This document shows, one piece after another, positions 18,943 through 27,904 of a DNA stretch of 64,000 bases. Position 1 is the stretch's first letter. Each line of letters opens with the position of its first letter. Source of the stretch: Pseudomonas japonica. Its GTDB lineage: Bacteria; Pseudomonadota; Gammaproteobacteria; Pseudomonadales; Pseudomonadaceae. Below the pieces are notes generated by a model. It did not search any database. It was not told the DNA's origin and saw only the letters and a list, made by a program, of their open reading frames with translations. A program made the position numbers and the translations under genes. Location: assembly GCF_013522925.1 (NCBI RefSeq), contig NZ_JAAMQU010000005.1, forward strand, positions 352,074-416,073, in the 5' to 3' direction.

Positions 18943-19752
18943 ATGGTTCGCGCTTCCCTGTTTACCCCGCTACGGGTACTGCTATTCAGTGCCGGCCTGA
19001 TTGCCGGCGCCGCTCATGCCGCCGATGCGCCTTTGAAGGTAGGCACCACCGCCGCCTTTGCCATTCCCCTCGAAGCCGCTGTGGCGGAGGCAGAGAAGCA
19101 AGGGCTCAAGGTGGAGCTGGTGGAGTACACCGACTGGATCGCGCCCAACGTGAGCCTGGCCGCTGGCGACATCGACGTGAACTACTTCCAGCACATCCCC
19201 TTCCTGGAAAATGCGAAGCAGGCGGCAGGGTTCGACCTGGTGCCTTACGCGCCCGGCATCATCAACAACGTGGGCCTGTACTCCAAGCGTTTCAAAAGCT
19301 TCAACGACTTGCCACAGGGCGCATCGGTTGCAATTGCGAACGACCCGATCAACAGCGGTCGGGGCCTTCAGCTGCTGGCCAAGGCCGGGCTTATCGGGCT
19401 CAAGCCAGGTGTGGGCTACAAGGCCACCGAAGACGATATCGTCAGCAACCCCAAGCAGCTGAAAATCCTTCAGGTGGAGGCGGTGCAGCTGGTAAGGGCG
19501 TATGACGACGCCGATCTGGTGCAGGGCTACCCGGCCTATATTCGCCTGGCCAAGACGTTCGACCCCGAGTCCGCGCTGCTCTTCGACGGCCTGGACCATC
19601 CGGAATACGTGATTCAGTTTGTGATTCAGCCCCAGAAGAAAGACGACCCCCGGCTGGCCAGATTCATTGATATCTACCAGCACTCGCCAGTGGTGAAGGC
19701 GGCGTTGGACAAGTCTCTGGGCACGCTGTACCAGGTCGGCTGGAAGGGGTAA
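18943..19752 (+). CDS. metQ: MetQ-like substrate-binding protein of a MetNIQ importer
   Basis: A 269-residue NlpA/MetQ-family binding protein for methionine or a related sulfur compound. The N-terminus (MVRASLFTPLRVLL) is a signal peptide ending AHA before ADAPLKVGTT. There is no lipobox cysteine, so it should be soluble in the periplasm rather than a lipoprotein. Family landmarks are DINYFQH-like VNYFQHIPFLE and PYAPGIINNVGLYSKRFKS. I chose the ATG at 18943, with GAGG before it. It is followed three bases later by metN. Sequence alone does not separate methionine from other organosulfur ligands. Confidence 0.85.
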   Translation: MVRASLFTPLRVLLFSAGLIAGAAHAADAPLKVGTTAAFAIPLEAAVAEAEKQGLKVELVEYTDWIAPNVSLAAGDIDVNYFQHIPFLENAKQAAGFDLVPYAPGIINNVGLYSKRFKSFNDLPQGASVAIANDPINSGRGLQLLAKAGLIGLKPGVGYKATEDDIVSNPKQLKILQVEAVQLVRAYDDADLVQGYPAYIRLAKTFDPESALLFDGLDHPEYVIQFVIQPQKKDDPRLARFIDIYQHSPVVKAALDKSLGTLYQVGWKG

Positions 19753-19755
19753 GCC

Positions 19756-20871
19756 ATGAGTGCCCCTTCGCTACGCTTGATCGATAACACGTGCCTGGCC
19801 GAAACCAGCCAAGCACCCGACCCTGCTCGGGCCGCACCGCAGATCCGCCTTCAGGGCGTGAGCAAGGTGTATCAAGGCCCGCTCGGGCCCGTGCAAGCGC
19901 TCCGGGATATCAACCTGGAGATTCAGCGGGGCGAGGTCTTCGGCATTATCGGGCGAAGTGGCGCTGGCAAATCGTCCCTGTTGCGTACATTGAATCGCCT
20001 GGAGTCGCCGACGGCCGGCGACGTGATCCTGGACCAGATCAACCTGAGGACTTTGAACGAAGATCAACTGGTAGAAGCGCGCCGCGGCATTGGTATGATC
20101 TTCCAGCACTTCAACCTGATGTCGGCAAAAACAGTGGCGCAGAACGTGGAGCTGCCCCTGAAGGTCGCTGGCGTGTCTCGGGCGATACGGGAGCGCAAGG
20201 TCGCCGAGCTGCTGGCCCTGGTGGGGCTGGAGGGCAAGCACCATGTTTACCCCGCGCAGTTGTCCGGCGGCCAGAAGCAGCGCGTGGGTATTGCCCGCGC
20301 GCTCGTGCATGACCCCGCCGTATTGCTGTGCGACGAAGCGACTTCCGCGCTGGACCCCGAAACCACCGCCTCCATCCTGCACCTGCTGCGCGATATCAAC
20401 CAGCGCCTTGGCCTCACCATCGTGTTGATCACCCATGAGATGGCGGTCATCCGGGATATCTGTGATCGCGTGGTAGTGCTCGAACAGGGCGAGGTGGTAG
20501 AGCAAGGGCCGGTGTGGCAGGTATTCGGTAATCCACGCCATGAGGTAAGCCGTACCTTGCTCGCCCCGCTACAACATGGCCTGCCCGCCGCGCTCGCAGG
20601 TCGCCTGCAACCCGTTCAGCACCCCGGCGCGTCGCTGGTGCTGGCGTTACGCTTCACCGGCGCCAGTGCGACCGAGCCGGACTTGTCCGGGCTGTTCCGT
20701 GCCTTGGGCGGGCATGTACGGCTGCTGCACGGCGGCATCGGGCAAATCCAAGGGCACACGCTGGGCCAGCTGGTGATTTCGGTGGCCCAGTCGCCGCTGG
20801 AACCTGCTCAGTTGATCGAGCGCGCCGGCCAGTGGGCCGAACAGGTAGAGGTACTGGGTTATGTGGATTGA
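19756..20871 (+). CDS. metN: Methionine-type ABC transporter ATP-binding protein MetN
   Basis: A 371-residue ATPase with a C-terminal regulatory domain. Walker A is GRSGAGKS (residues 66-73), the signature is [15 protein letters not shown], and Walker B is [12 protein letters not shown]. The last hundred residues (from about 275) form the ferredoxin-like NIL domain that in MetN senses substrate and inhibits transport. An N-terminal extension of about 28 residues precedes the usual start ([12 protein letters not shown]). The end overlaps metI by 11 bases. Confidence 0.92.
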   Translation: MSAPSLRLIDNTCLAETSQAPDPARAAPQIRLQGVSKVYQGPLGPVQALRDINLEIQRGEVFGIIGRSGAGKSSLLRTLNRLESPTAGDVILDQINLRTLNEDQLVEARRGIGMIFQHFNLMSAKTVAQNVELPLKVAGVSRAIRERKVAELLALVGLEGKHHVYPAQLSGGQKQRVGIARALVHDPAVLLCDEATSALDPETTASILHLLRDINQRLGLTIVLITHEMAVIRDICDRVVVLEQGEVVEQGPVWQVFGNPRHEVSRTLLAPLQHGLPAALAGRLQPVQHPGASLVLALRFTGASATEPDLSGLFRALGGHVRLLHGGIGQIQGHTLGQLVISVAQSPLEPAQLIERAGQWAEQVEVLGYVD

Positions 20872-21505
20872 TCGCTTGCTGCAAGGTGCGCTGGATACCT
20901 TGTTGATGGTAGGGCTGAGCTCCCTGATTGCACTGCTGGTGGGCATTCCCATGGCGGTGATTCTGGTGACCAGTGACCGCGGCGGCATCTTCGAAGCGCC
21001 CGTGGTGAACCGCTTGCTGGGTGGCTTCGTGAACCTGTTCCGGTCCATTCCGTTTTTGATCCTGATGGTGGCGCTGATCCCCTTCACCCGGTGGATCGTC
21101 GGCACTACTTATGGGGTATGGGCCGCAGTGGTACCGCTCACACTCGCCGCTACGCCGTTCTTCGCCCGTATCGCCGAAGTAAGCTTGCGTGAGGTGGACC
21201 ACGGCCTGATCGAAGCCGCCCAGGCCATGGGCTGCCGCCGCTGGCACATCATCTGGCACGTACTGCTGCCCGAAGCCCGGCCCGGCATTGTCGGGGGCTT
21301 CACGATTACCTTGGTCACCATGATCAACAGTTCAGCCATGGCCGGCGCGGTCGGTGCCGGTGGCCTGGGGGATATCGCCTACCGGTATGGGTATCAGCGC
21401 TTCGACACCCAGGTAATGCTCACCGTGATCGTGCTGCTGGTGGCGTTGGTGGCGGTGATCCAGTTGGGTGGCGACAGGCTGGCGCAGCGGCTGAACAAGC
21501 GCTGA
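20861..21505 (+). CDS. metI: Methionine-type ABC transporter permease MetI
   Basis: A 214-residue five-helix permease. Recognisable stretches are [20 protein letters not shown] and the EAA loop [28 protein letters not shown]. The start lies inside the end of metN (11-base overlap). It completes metQNI, which ends before a REP-like repeat at 21586. Confidence 0.93.
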   Translation: MWIDRLLQGALDTLLMVGLSSLIALLVGIPMAVILVTSDRGGIFEAPVVNRLLGGFVNLFRSIPFLILMVALIPFTRWIVGTTYGVWAAVVPLTLAATPFFARIAEVSLREVDHGLIEAAQAMGCRRWHIIWHVLLPEARPGIVGGFTITLVTMINSSAMAGAVGAGGLGDIAYRYGYQRFDTQVMLTVIVLLVALVAVIQLGGDRLAQRLNKR

Positions 21506-21585
21506 TATCCAGCCTGCCGGAGCCTGTTTGTAGCAGCCAAGCTTGCTTGCGACAGGCTTCACATCAGTGATACGCCGTTATCGCA

Positions 21586-21627
21586 CTTATTCGCGAGCTA
21601 CGCCTTCGGTTCCGCTCAGCTCCCACA
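21586..21627. repeat. REP-like element, copy 1
   Basis: An imperfectly palindromic intergenic repeat between the ends of metI and triC. Its ends (CTTATTCGCGAGCT and GCTCCCACA-like) and GC-rich middle match a second copy at 50732-50787. Short repeats of this kind are scattered in Pseudomonas genomes and often follow genes. Confidence 0.55.
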
Positions 21628-21676
21628 AGGTTCGCGTTAATACCCTAAGGGGTTCAGTTCAGCGCACGTATCACAC

Positions 21677-24600
21677 CTACTCCTTCACCCGATACCAGGC
21701 CACATAGAGCGCCGGCAGGAACAGCAGCGTGAGCAGCGTGGCGCTGATGATGCCGCCGATCATGGCGTAGGCCATGGGCCCCCAGAACACTTCCCGGGCG
21801 ATGGGGATCATGCCCAGGCTTGCCGCGGCCGCCGTGAGCAGGATCGGCCTGCGCCGGTGCTGGGTCGCTTCCACTACCGCATCCCACGGCTTGTAGCCAT
21901 CGCGCTCGAAGATGTCGATCTGGGTCACCAGGATCACCGAGTTGCGGATGATGATCCCGATCAGCGCCAGCACACCCAGGATCGCCACGAAACCCAGCGG
22001 CGTGCCGGTCGGTACCAGCGCGACCACTACGCCAATCAGCCCCAAGGGCGCGACGCTAGCCACCAGGAACATCTTCTGCACGCTGTGCAGCTGGATCATC
22101 AGGAAGGTCGCCATCAGGAACAGCATCAACGGCACAACCTGGGCGATCGGGCCCTGGGCCTTGCCGCTTTCCTCGACGGTGCCGCCGGTGGTGACCTTGT
22201 AGCCTGTGGGCAGGTCGGCCGAGAAGCGGTCGATGTCGGGCTTGAGCTGGGTGACCAGGTCGGTAGGCTGAATGCCGTCACGTACCGCTGCCTTGAGCGT
22301 TACGGTGGGAAGGCGATCTCGGCGCCACACCAGTGGCTGCTCCAGCTCGTAGCGTACGGTGGCGAACGACAGCAAGGGGATGGACACGCCGCTGGGCGTA
22401 ACGATCTGGAGGTTCTGCAGGGTTTCGGGTGAGTTCCGCTCGGCGTCCTCGGCCCGCCCGATCACATCCACCAGGTAAATGTCGTCGTTCACTTGGGTAA
22501 TGGTGGTGCCCGTGACGATGGTGTTCATCAGCTTGGCCACGTCCTCGGAAGACAACCCTAGCTGCCGTGCGCGGTCCTGGGCGATGTCGATGCGCAGCAC
22601 CTTGCCCGGCTCGTTCCAGTCGAAAATCATATCACCCACGTGTGGGTTTTTATCGAGCAGCGTGGCCAGGTCGATAGCGTGCCGGCGCACCTCATCCAGG
22701 TCACGGCCGCTTACACGGTATTGCAACGGCCGCCCTACCGGCGGGCCCATCTCAAGGGGTTGCACATAGGTGCCGATGCCCACGAAGTCCGTGCGCAGTT
22801 TTTCTCGCAAACGCTGGGCCAGTGCTTCGCGCTGTTCCAGGCCTTTGCTGACGATTACCAGCTGAGCGTAATAGGGGTTTTGCAGTTGCTGGTCCAGCGG
22901 CAGGTAAAAGCGGATCGCGCCTTCGCCGATGTAGGTGCTCCAGCGCAGAATGTCCGGGTCGTCCTTGATCAAGCCTTCCAGCTTGTCCACGGCCTTGGCG
23001 GTTTCGTGAATCGAAGCGTTCTGCGGCAAGTTAAGGTCCACTAGCAGCTCGGGCCTGTCCGAGGACGGGAAGAACTGGTTCTGCACGAAACGCATGCAGA
23101 ACAGCGACAGCGCGAACAGCAGCAGGGTACCGATGATGGTCAGCCAGCGGTGGCGCATGCAGCCCACCAGCGCATTGTTGAACGCTCGGCCCACGCGCCC
23201 GGGCTCGTCGGAATGCTTCTTGGCGACTTTCTCGCTGAGGATATGCACGCCGATCACGGGTGCAAAGAACACCGCCACCACCCACGACACCAGCATGGCA
23301 ATCGCGATCACTGCGAACAAAGTGAAGGTGTATTCGCCCGCGGAGCTGGCGTTCAGCCCGATAGGCGTGAAACCGGCCACCGTCACCAGCGTGCCAGTCA
23401 GCATGGGGAAGGCCGTGGAGGTGTAGGCAAAGGTGGCGGCTTTCTCGCGGCTGTCCCCCAGCTCAAGCCGGGTGACCATCATCTCTACCGTGATCATGGC
23501 ATCGTCTACCAGCAGGCCCAGGGCAATGATCAGTGCACCGAGGGAAATCCGCTGCATGGTGATGCCGCTGTACTCCATGAACACGAACACCATGGCCAGC
23601 ACCAACGGAATCGAGCATGCCACCACCAGCCCGGCGCGGATGCCCAGGCTGACGAAGCTCACCAGCATCACAATCACCACGGCCTCGAACAACGCACTGG
23701 TGAAGCCGCCAACGGCTTTCTCTACGACGGCAGCCTGATCAGAAACCGTGTGGACGCCCACGCCAACCGGCAGCTCAGCGGTGAGTTCACTCATACGGCC
23801 GTGAAGGTTTTCGCCAAATTCCTGGATATTCCCGCCGTCGCGCATCGCCACGGCCAAACCAATGGCTGGCTGGCCATTGAAGCGAAACAGCGGCGCAGGA
23901 GGCTCGGCGTAGCCCCGGGTGATTTCCGCCACGTCCGCCAGCCGGTAGAAACGGTCATTCACGCGCAGGTTCAGCTCGCGCAGGTCCGCTTCGGAATGGA
24001 ACTGGCCACTGGTGCGCACCGAGATCCGCTCCGGCCCCGCCTCGATCACACCCGCTGGCGTGACGGCGTTCTGTGCCTGCAGCGCCTGTACGACTTCACG
24101 CTGGTCCAGCCCCAGGGCCGCCAGCTTGCGCGTGGAGAAGTTCAAGTAGATCACTTCGTCCTGCTCGCCGATCATTTCCACCTTGCCCAGGTTGGGCACC
24201 TGGCGGATGCCCGCGCGCACCTGCTCTACGTAGTCGCGCAGCTGGCGCATGCTCAAGCCATCGGCGGTAAACGCGTAGATGGAGCCGAACACGTCGCCGA
24301 ACTCGTCGTTGAAGGCCGGTCCTTGCAAGCCTTGGGGAAAGTCCCCGCGGATGTCGTCGATCTTCTTGCGCACTTCGTACCAGATGTGCGGAATGGCGCC
24401 TGCCTTGGTAGTGTCGCGCAGGTACACGAACACCGTGGATTCACCCGGCCGCGTGTAGCTTTTGGTGTAATCCAGTGAGTCGAGCTCTTCGAGCTTTTTC
24501 TCGATGCGGTCCGTGACCTGCTTGAGGGTTTCATCTTGGGTCGCGCCGGGCCAGCGGCTCTGGATCACCATGGTTTTGATGGTGAACGCCGGATCTTCCT

Positions 24601-24718
24601 CGCGACCCAGTTTCATGTAGGAAAACACGCCCATGAGCAGGGCAACGAACATCAGGTACCACACGAACGACTGATGCCGCAGCGCCCAGTCCGAGAGGTT
24701 GAACTTGCTGCCGCTCAT
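21677..24718 (-). CDS. triC: RND efflux pump inner-membrane transporter, TriC type
   Basis: A 1013-residue proton-driven RND transporter. It shows the expected twelve hydrophobic segments and two large periplasmic loops. The proton-relay motif is visible in GALIIALGLLVDDAMITVEMM (TM4, two Asp), and the second half repeats the pattern. The N-terminus NLSDWALRHQSFVWYLM and GREEDPAFTIKTMVIQSRWPGAT are typical of the TriC group rather than MexB. The length fits P. aeruginosa TriC (1015). It is the last of three genes coupled by ATGA overlaps behind two adaptor genes, the arrangement that defines TriABC. No outer-membrane channel gene is adjacent. Confidence 0.88.
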   Translation of the reverse strand: MSGSKFNLSDWALRHQSFVWYLMFVALLMGVFSYMKLGREEDPAFTIKTMVIQSRWPGATQDETLKQVTDRIEKKLEELDSLDYTKSYTRPGESTVFVYLRDTTKAGAIPHIWYEVRKKIDDIRGDFPQGLQGPAFNDEFGDVFGSIYAFTADGLSMRQLRDYVEQVRAGIRQVPNLGKVEMIGEQDEVIYLNFSTRKLAALGLDQREVVQALQAQNAVTPAGVIEAGPERISVRTSGQFHSEADLRELNLRVNDRFYRLADVAEITRGYAEPPAPLFRFNGQPAIGLAVAMRDGGNIQEFGENLHGRMSELTAELPVGVGVHTVSDQAAVVEKAVGGFTSALFEAVVIVMLVSFVSLGIRAGLVVACSIPLVLAMVFVFMEYSGITMQRISLGALIIALGLLVDDAMITVEMMVTRLELGDSREKAATFAYTSTAFPMLTGTLVTVAGFTPIGLNASSAGEYTFTLFAVIAIAMLVSWVVAVFFAPVIGVHILSEKVAKKHSDEPGRVGRAFNNALVGCMRHRWLTIIGTLLLFALSLFCMRFVQNQFFPSSDRPELLVDLNLPQNASIHETAKAVDKLEGLIKDDPDILRWSTYIGEGAIRFYLPLDQQLQNPYYAQLVIVSKGLEQREALAQRLREKLRTDFVGIGTYVQPLEMGPPVGRPLQYRVSGRDLDEVRRHAIDLATLLDKNPHVGDMIFDWNEPGKVLRIDIAQDRARQLGLSSEDVAKLMNTIVTGTTITQVNDDIYLVDVIGRAEDAERNSPETLQNLQIVTPSGVSIPLLSFATVRYELEQPLVWRRDRLPTVTLKAAVRDGIQPTDLVTQLKPDIDRFSADLPTGYKVTTGGTVEESGKAQGPIAQVVPLMLFLMATFLMIQLHSVQKMFLVASVAPLGLIGVVVALVPTGTPLGFVAILGVLALIGIIIRNSVILVTQIDIFERDGYKPWDAVVEATQHRRRPILLTAAAASLGMIPIAREVFWGPMAYAMIGGIISATLLTLLFLPALYVAWYRVKE

Positions 24719-25779
24719 TGGGCCTTTCCTTGGTCTGTCTTGATCTGTTGCCCCGGCTTGAGGCTATTGAGCCCGGCAATGGCGACCTTCTCACCAGGTC
24801 GCACGCTGGCGTCGATGATCGCGGTATCAGCCTTGCGTTCCAGCACATTCACTGTGCGGGGGGCCACGGTATGGGCCTGGTCGTCGATCACCCATACGCG
24901 GGTGTGGCCGTCGGCTTCCTGCAATGCGCGAAGCGGCACTTCGCCACGCGGCGCTACCTTGTGGGTCAGGGTCACACTGATGGCGGTGCCCAGCCGCAAG
25001 CCCGGTGGGGTTTGTGCGAGGCTCAACCGAACCTGGCGAGTGCGGGTGGTGCTGTTGGCCTGGGGTTCTATTTCGCGCAGGGTGGCGTGGCTGGCCACGG
25101 TCGGGTCCAGTTGCGCTTGCACGTAGAAGTCCACGTCGCGGGGCAGTTCCTCAACCAACGTGGCGGGCAGGTCGATCACCGCTTCCTTCACGTCGGGCCG
25201 CGCGAGGGTCACTACTTCCTGGCCCGCCGCTACCACCTGACCCGCTTCGGCGCTGAGCGCGGTGACCACCGCATCGTGGTCGGCGCGCAATTCGCTGTAG
25301 CCCACCTGGTCCCTGGCCTGGCTTACCGCGGCCTTGGCTTGTTCCAGCGAGGCGCGAGAGGTTTTCAGGTCGGCCGTGGCGCGGTCCAGCAGCGCCGCGG
25401 AGCCCACGCCTCGATCGTACAGTTCCTGTTGTCGGCGGCTGTTCGCCTGAGCATTGATCCACTGCGCCTCGACACGGCTGAGGTCGCCCTCGCGGGAACG
25501 CAACTGGTTCTGCTGATCGGTCGGGTCCAGCACCGCAAGCAGGTCGCCGGCCTTCACTTCGTTGCCCACATCGACCAGCCGGCGCGCGATGCGCCCGCTC
25601 ACCCGAAAGCCCAGAGTGCTTTCATAACGGGGCTCGATGTTACCGGCGAAGCGCCCCAGCTCCTGCTGATTCACAGCCACCACCGGCGCGGACAGCACCG
25701 GGCGGACAGGTTCGGGAGGCGGAGCATCCTCGCCGCAGCCCGCAAGCAGTAACAGCGGCAGCGCATGCCACAGCTTCAT
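24715..25779 (-). CDS. triB: RND periplasmic adaptor lipoprotein, TriB type
   Basis: A 354-residue membrane-fusion protein. The signal sequence MKLWHALPLLLLAGCGE contains a lipobox (L-A-G-C), so it should be a lipoprotein. Next come a lipoyl/barrel-sandwich half (GRIARRLVDVGNEVKAGDLLAVLDPTD), an alpha-helical hairpin, and the beta-barrel part. I moved the start from a GC-driven longer frame to the ATG at 25779, which overlaps the triA stop as ATGA. Its own stop overlaps the triC start the same way. In TriABC both adaptors are needed for function. Confidence 0.86.
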   Translation of the reverse strand: MKLWHALPLLLLAGCGEDAPPPEPVRPVLSAPVVAVNQQELGRFAGNIEPRYESTLGFRVSGRIARRLVDVGNEVKAGDLLAVLDPTDQQNQLRSREGDLSRVEAQWINAQANSRRQQELYDRGVGSAALLDRATADLKTSRASLEQAKAAVSQARDQVGYSELRADHDAVVTALSAEAGQVVAAGQEVVTLARPDVKEAVIDLPATLVEELPRDVDFYVQAQLDPTVASHATLREIEPQANSTTRTRQVRLSLAQTPPGLRLGTAISVTLTHKVAPRGEVPLRALQEADGHTRVWVIDDQAHTVAPRTVNVLERKADTAIIDASVRPGEKVAIAGLNSLKPGQQIKTDQGKAQ

Positions 25780-26849
25780 TGCGCAGCCTCCTGGGCCACT
25801 TCGACCTCCATGTCCGGGTGCAGCAATTGCCCACCTGCAATCACCACACGGTCCCCGGCGGACAAGCCATCGGTAATCACCACTTTGGCGGTGAGGTAGC
25901 GGCCCACCGTCACCTTGTGAAGGCTGACCTTGTTGTCCTTGATCAGCCACACGGCTGGGTCGTGCATGTCTTTGGTCAGCGCTGCCCAAGGCAGTTCGAT
26001 CGCAGGCTTTGAAGGCGCGGTCAGAGAACCACTGACCACCGAGCCCAGGTGCATCCTGGTCGGCAGGGTTTCCAGGGCGACCTTGACCTGAAGCGTGCCC
26101 GTTTGCGCCGACACCGTAGGCGTGACTTCGCGGACCTTGCCTTGCACGGTCACACTGGGATCTTCCAGCAGCCGTACCGTGATGGGCGCCTCACCGGTAG
26201 GTTTGATGAACAGGGCCTCATACACGTTGAACACTGCGTCGCGCTCGCCGTCTCGCGCTAGGCTGAACATGGGTTGGGTGGCCTGGACGACCTGGCCCAC
26301 TTCTGCCTGGCGCGCGGTAATCACGCCGGCGGCGTCTGCTACCAGGTCGGTGTAGCCCAGCTGCTCACGCGCGTTCGCCAGCTCGGCACGGGCGGCAGCG
26401 AGGGCACTCTGGCTGCTTTTCAGCGAAGCCTGGGCAGAATCGTATTCACTGCGGCTGGTATAGCCCTTGGGGAGCAGCTTGGCCTGGCGCTCGAAGGCCA
26501 GACTGGCTTGGGTAACGCGAGCCTGTTCGGCCGCTACGGCGGCAGCGGCGGAGTCCACGCTGGTTTGCAGGTCTTTAGGGTCCAGCCGGGCGAGCACTTG
26601 CCTCGGAGTGACCCGATCGCCTACATCCACCATACGCTGGATAACCTTGCCGCCCACCCGAAACGAAAGCTGTGTCTGGACGCGGGCCTGGACATCCCCG
26701 GTCACCTCGACCTTGGGGGCGAAATCAACGGCCTGTACAGTCTGCACGTTGACCCGTGGCCGCTCGGGCTGCGAGGCCGGCTTTTCGCCACAGCCCCACA
26801 GCATCGCGATGACCACCCAGGCCGCTCCTCTACCCCACACACGCGTCAT
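25776..26849 (-). CDS. triA: RND periplasmic adaptor lipoprotein, TriA type
   Basis: A 357-residue membrane-fusion protein with its own lipobox (M-L-W-G-C in VVIAMLWGCGE). The lipoyl half-motif is GKVIQRMVDVGDRVTPRQVLARLDPKD, followed by a helical hairpin of about 100 residues and the second lipoyl half. I chose the ATG at 26849 with AAGGAG 5 bases upstream, over a GTG two codons earlier. It is the first gene of the triABC operon. No regulator gene lies next to it, and its promoter lies in the 170 bp before the MetQ gene end. Confidence 0.85.
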   Translation of the reverse strand: MTRVWGRGAAWVVIAMLWGCGEKPASQPERPRVNVQTVQAVDFAPKVEVTGDVQARVQTQLSFRVGGKVIQRMVDVGDRVTPRQVLARLDPKDLQTSVDSAAAAVAAEQARVTQASLAFERQAKLLPKGYTSRSEYDSAQASLKSSQSALAAARAELANAREQLGYTDLVADAAGVITARQAEVGQVVQATQPMFSLARDGERDAVFNVYEALFIKPTGEAPITVRLLEDPSVTVQGKVREVTPTVSAQTGTLQVKVALETLPTRMHLGSVVSGSLTAPSKPAIELPWAALTKDMHDPAVWLIKDNKVSLHKVTVGRYLTAKVVITDGLSAGDRVVIAGGQLLHPDMEVEVAQEAAQ

Positions 26850-27018
26850 GCACACTCCTTTTGCACGCTGAATCTCGTGATGCGACTGTAACCGATTGTG
26901 AGTGGTTCATTACGGCTAGAGTGCCGCGGAGGGAAAAAAACGTAGTGCCGGGAGGGGAATGAACAGGCGGGAGCGCCTGACTGATCAGTCATCAGCCAGG
27001 CGTTGTTTCAGGTCAGGC

Positions 27019-27804
27019 TCAAAACGCTGGCAGTACTGCGCCGTTGTATTTTTTCTCGATGAAGGCTTTCACTTCGGGGGAAGTCAGGGCCTTGGCGAGC
27101 TTCTGGATGGCGTCGCTGTTCTTGTTGTCCGGGCGGGCAACCAGGTAGTTCACGTAAGGCGAGTCGCTGCCTTCGATCACCAGCGCATCCTTGGCGGGGT
27201 TCAGGCCTGCTTCCAGAGCGTAGTTGGTATTGATCATGTCCAGGTCAACTTCATTGAGCACGCGTGGCAGCATGGCCGATTCCAGTTCCTTGAACTTGAG
27301 GTTCTTGGTATTGGTGGCGATGTCTTTAGGCGTGGCCAGGGCGTTGGTCGGGTCCTTCAGGGTGATCAACCCGGCCTTTTGCAGCAACAGCAGGGCGCGG
27401 CCGCTGTTGCTGCCCTCGTTGGGGATGGCCACGGTTGCGCCGTCTTTCAGGTCAGCCAGGCTTTTGACTTTCTTGGAGTAACCGCCGAAGGGCTCGACGT
27501 GAACACCGATCACGGTTTCCAGGTGCGTGCCTTTACCTTCGTTGAAGTTTTTCAGGTAGGGCAGGGTCTGGAAGTAGTTCGCGTCCAGGCGCTTCTGATC
27601 AACCTGCACGTTAGGCTGCACGTAGTCGGTGAATACCTTGATTTCCAGATCTACGCCTTCCTTGGCCAGGGTAGGCTTGACCAGCTCGAGGATCTCGGCG
27701 TGAGGGATCGGAGTGGCCGCGACCACAAGCTTTTCGCCCGCGTGGGTAAAACCGGCAAGGGACAGCGCAGCGGTGAACGCCGAGAACAGCAGAGCCTTTT
27801 TCAT
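27019..27804 (-). CDS. metQ: Second MetQ/NlpA-family binding protein, without its own MetNI
   Basis: A 261-residue periplasmic binding protein. The signal peptide MKKALLFSAFTAALSLAGFTHA ends with THA at 20-22 and has no lipobox. The mature part GEKLVVAATPIPHAEILELVKPTL, then DANYFQTLPYLKNF and VGVHVEPFGGYSKKVKS-like stretches, place it in the MetQ family, closer to classic MetQ than the copy at 18943. No metN or metI is adjacent, so it may feed the MetNI at 19.8-21.5 kb. It starts about 95 bp downstream of the sfnR-like stop in the same direction. A motif resembling the ssu/tau site lies at 27877-27904. Confidence 0.88.
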   Translation of the reverse strand: MKKALLFSAFTAALSLAGFTHAGEKLVVAATPIPHAEILELVKPTLAKEGVDLEIKVFTDYVQPNVQVDQKRLDANYFQTLPYLKNFNEGKGTHLETVIGVHVEPFGGYSKKVKSLADLKDGATVAIPNEGSNSGRALLLLQKAGLITLKDPTNALATPKDIATNTKNLKFKELESAMLPRVLNEVDLDMINTNYALEAGLNPAKDALVIEGSDSPYVNYLVARPDNKNSDAIQKLAKALTSPEVKAFIEKKYNGAVLPAF

Positions 27805-27876
27805 GGAAGATCCTTGTTTTATCAAAGTGCCAGCAGTCTGGCATGGCGGGGACAATACTCAATTCCCTTATGCCAA

Positions 27877-27904
27877 TGAAATACCTTTTTTCTAGCTGCT
27901 TATG
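27877..27904 (-). promoter_or_regulatory. Putative sulfur-starvation activator site upstream of the lone metQ
   Basis: On the minus strand it begins CATAAGC and continues to an A-run, then GG, then TATTTC, beginning 100 bp before the metQ start. CATAAGC and the AAA-N3-TATTT core are shared with the tau and ssu sites. The first bases overlap the 3' end of the sfnR-like gene. Confidence 0.4.
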
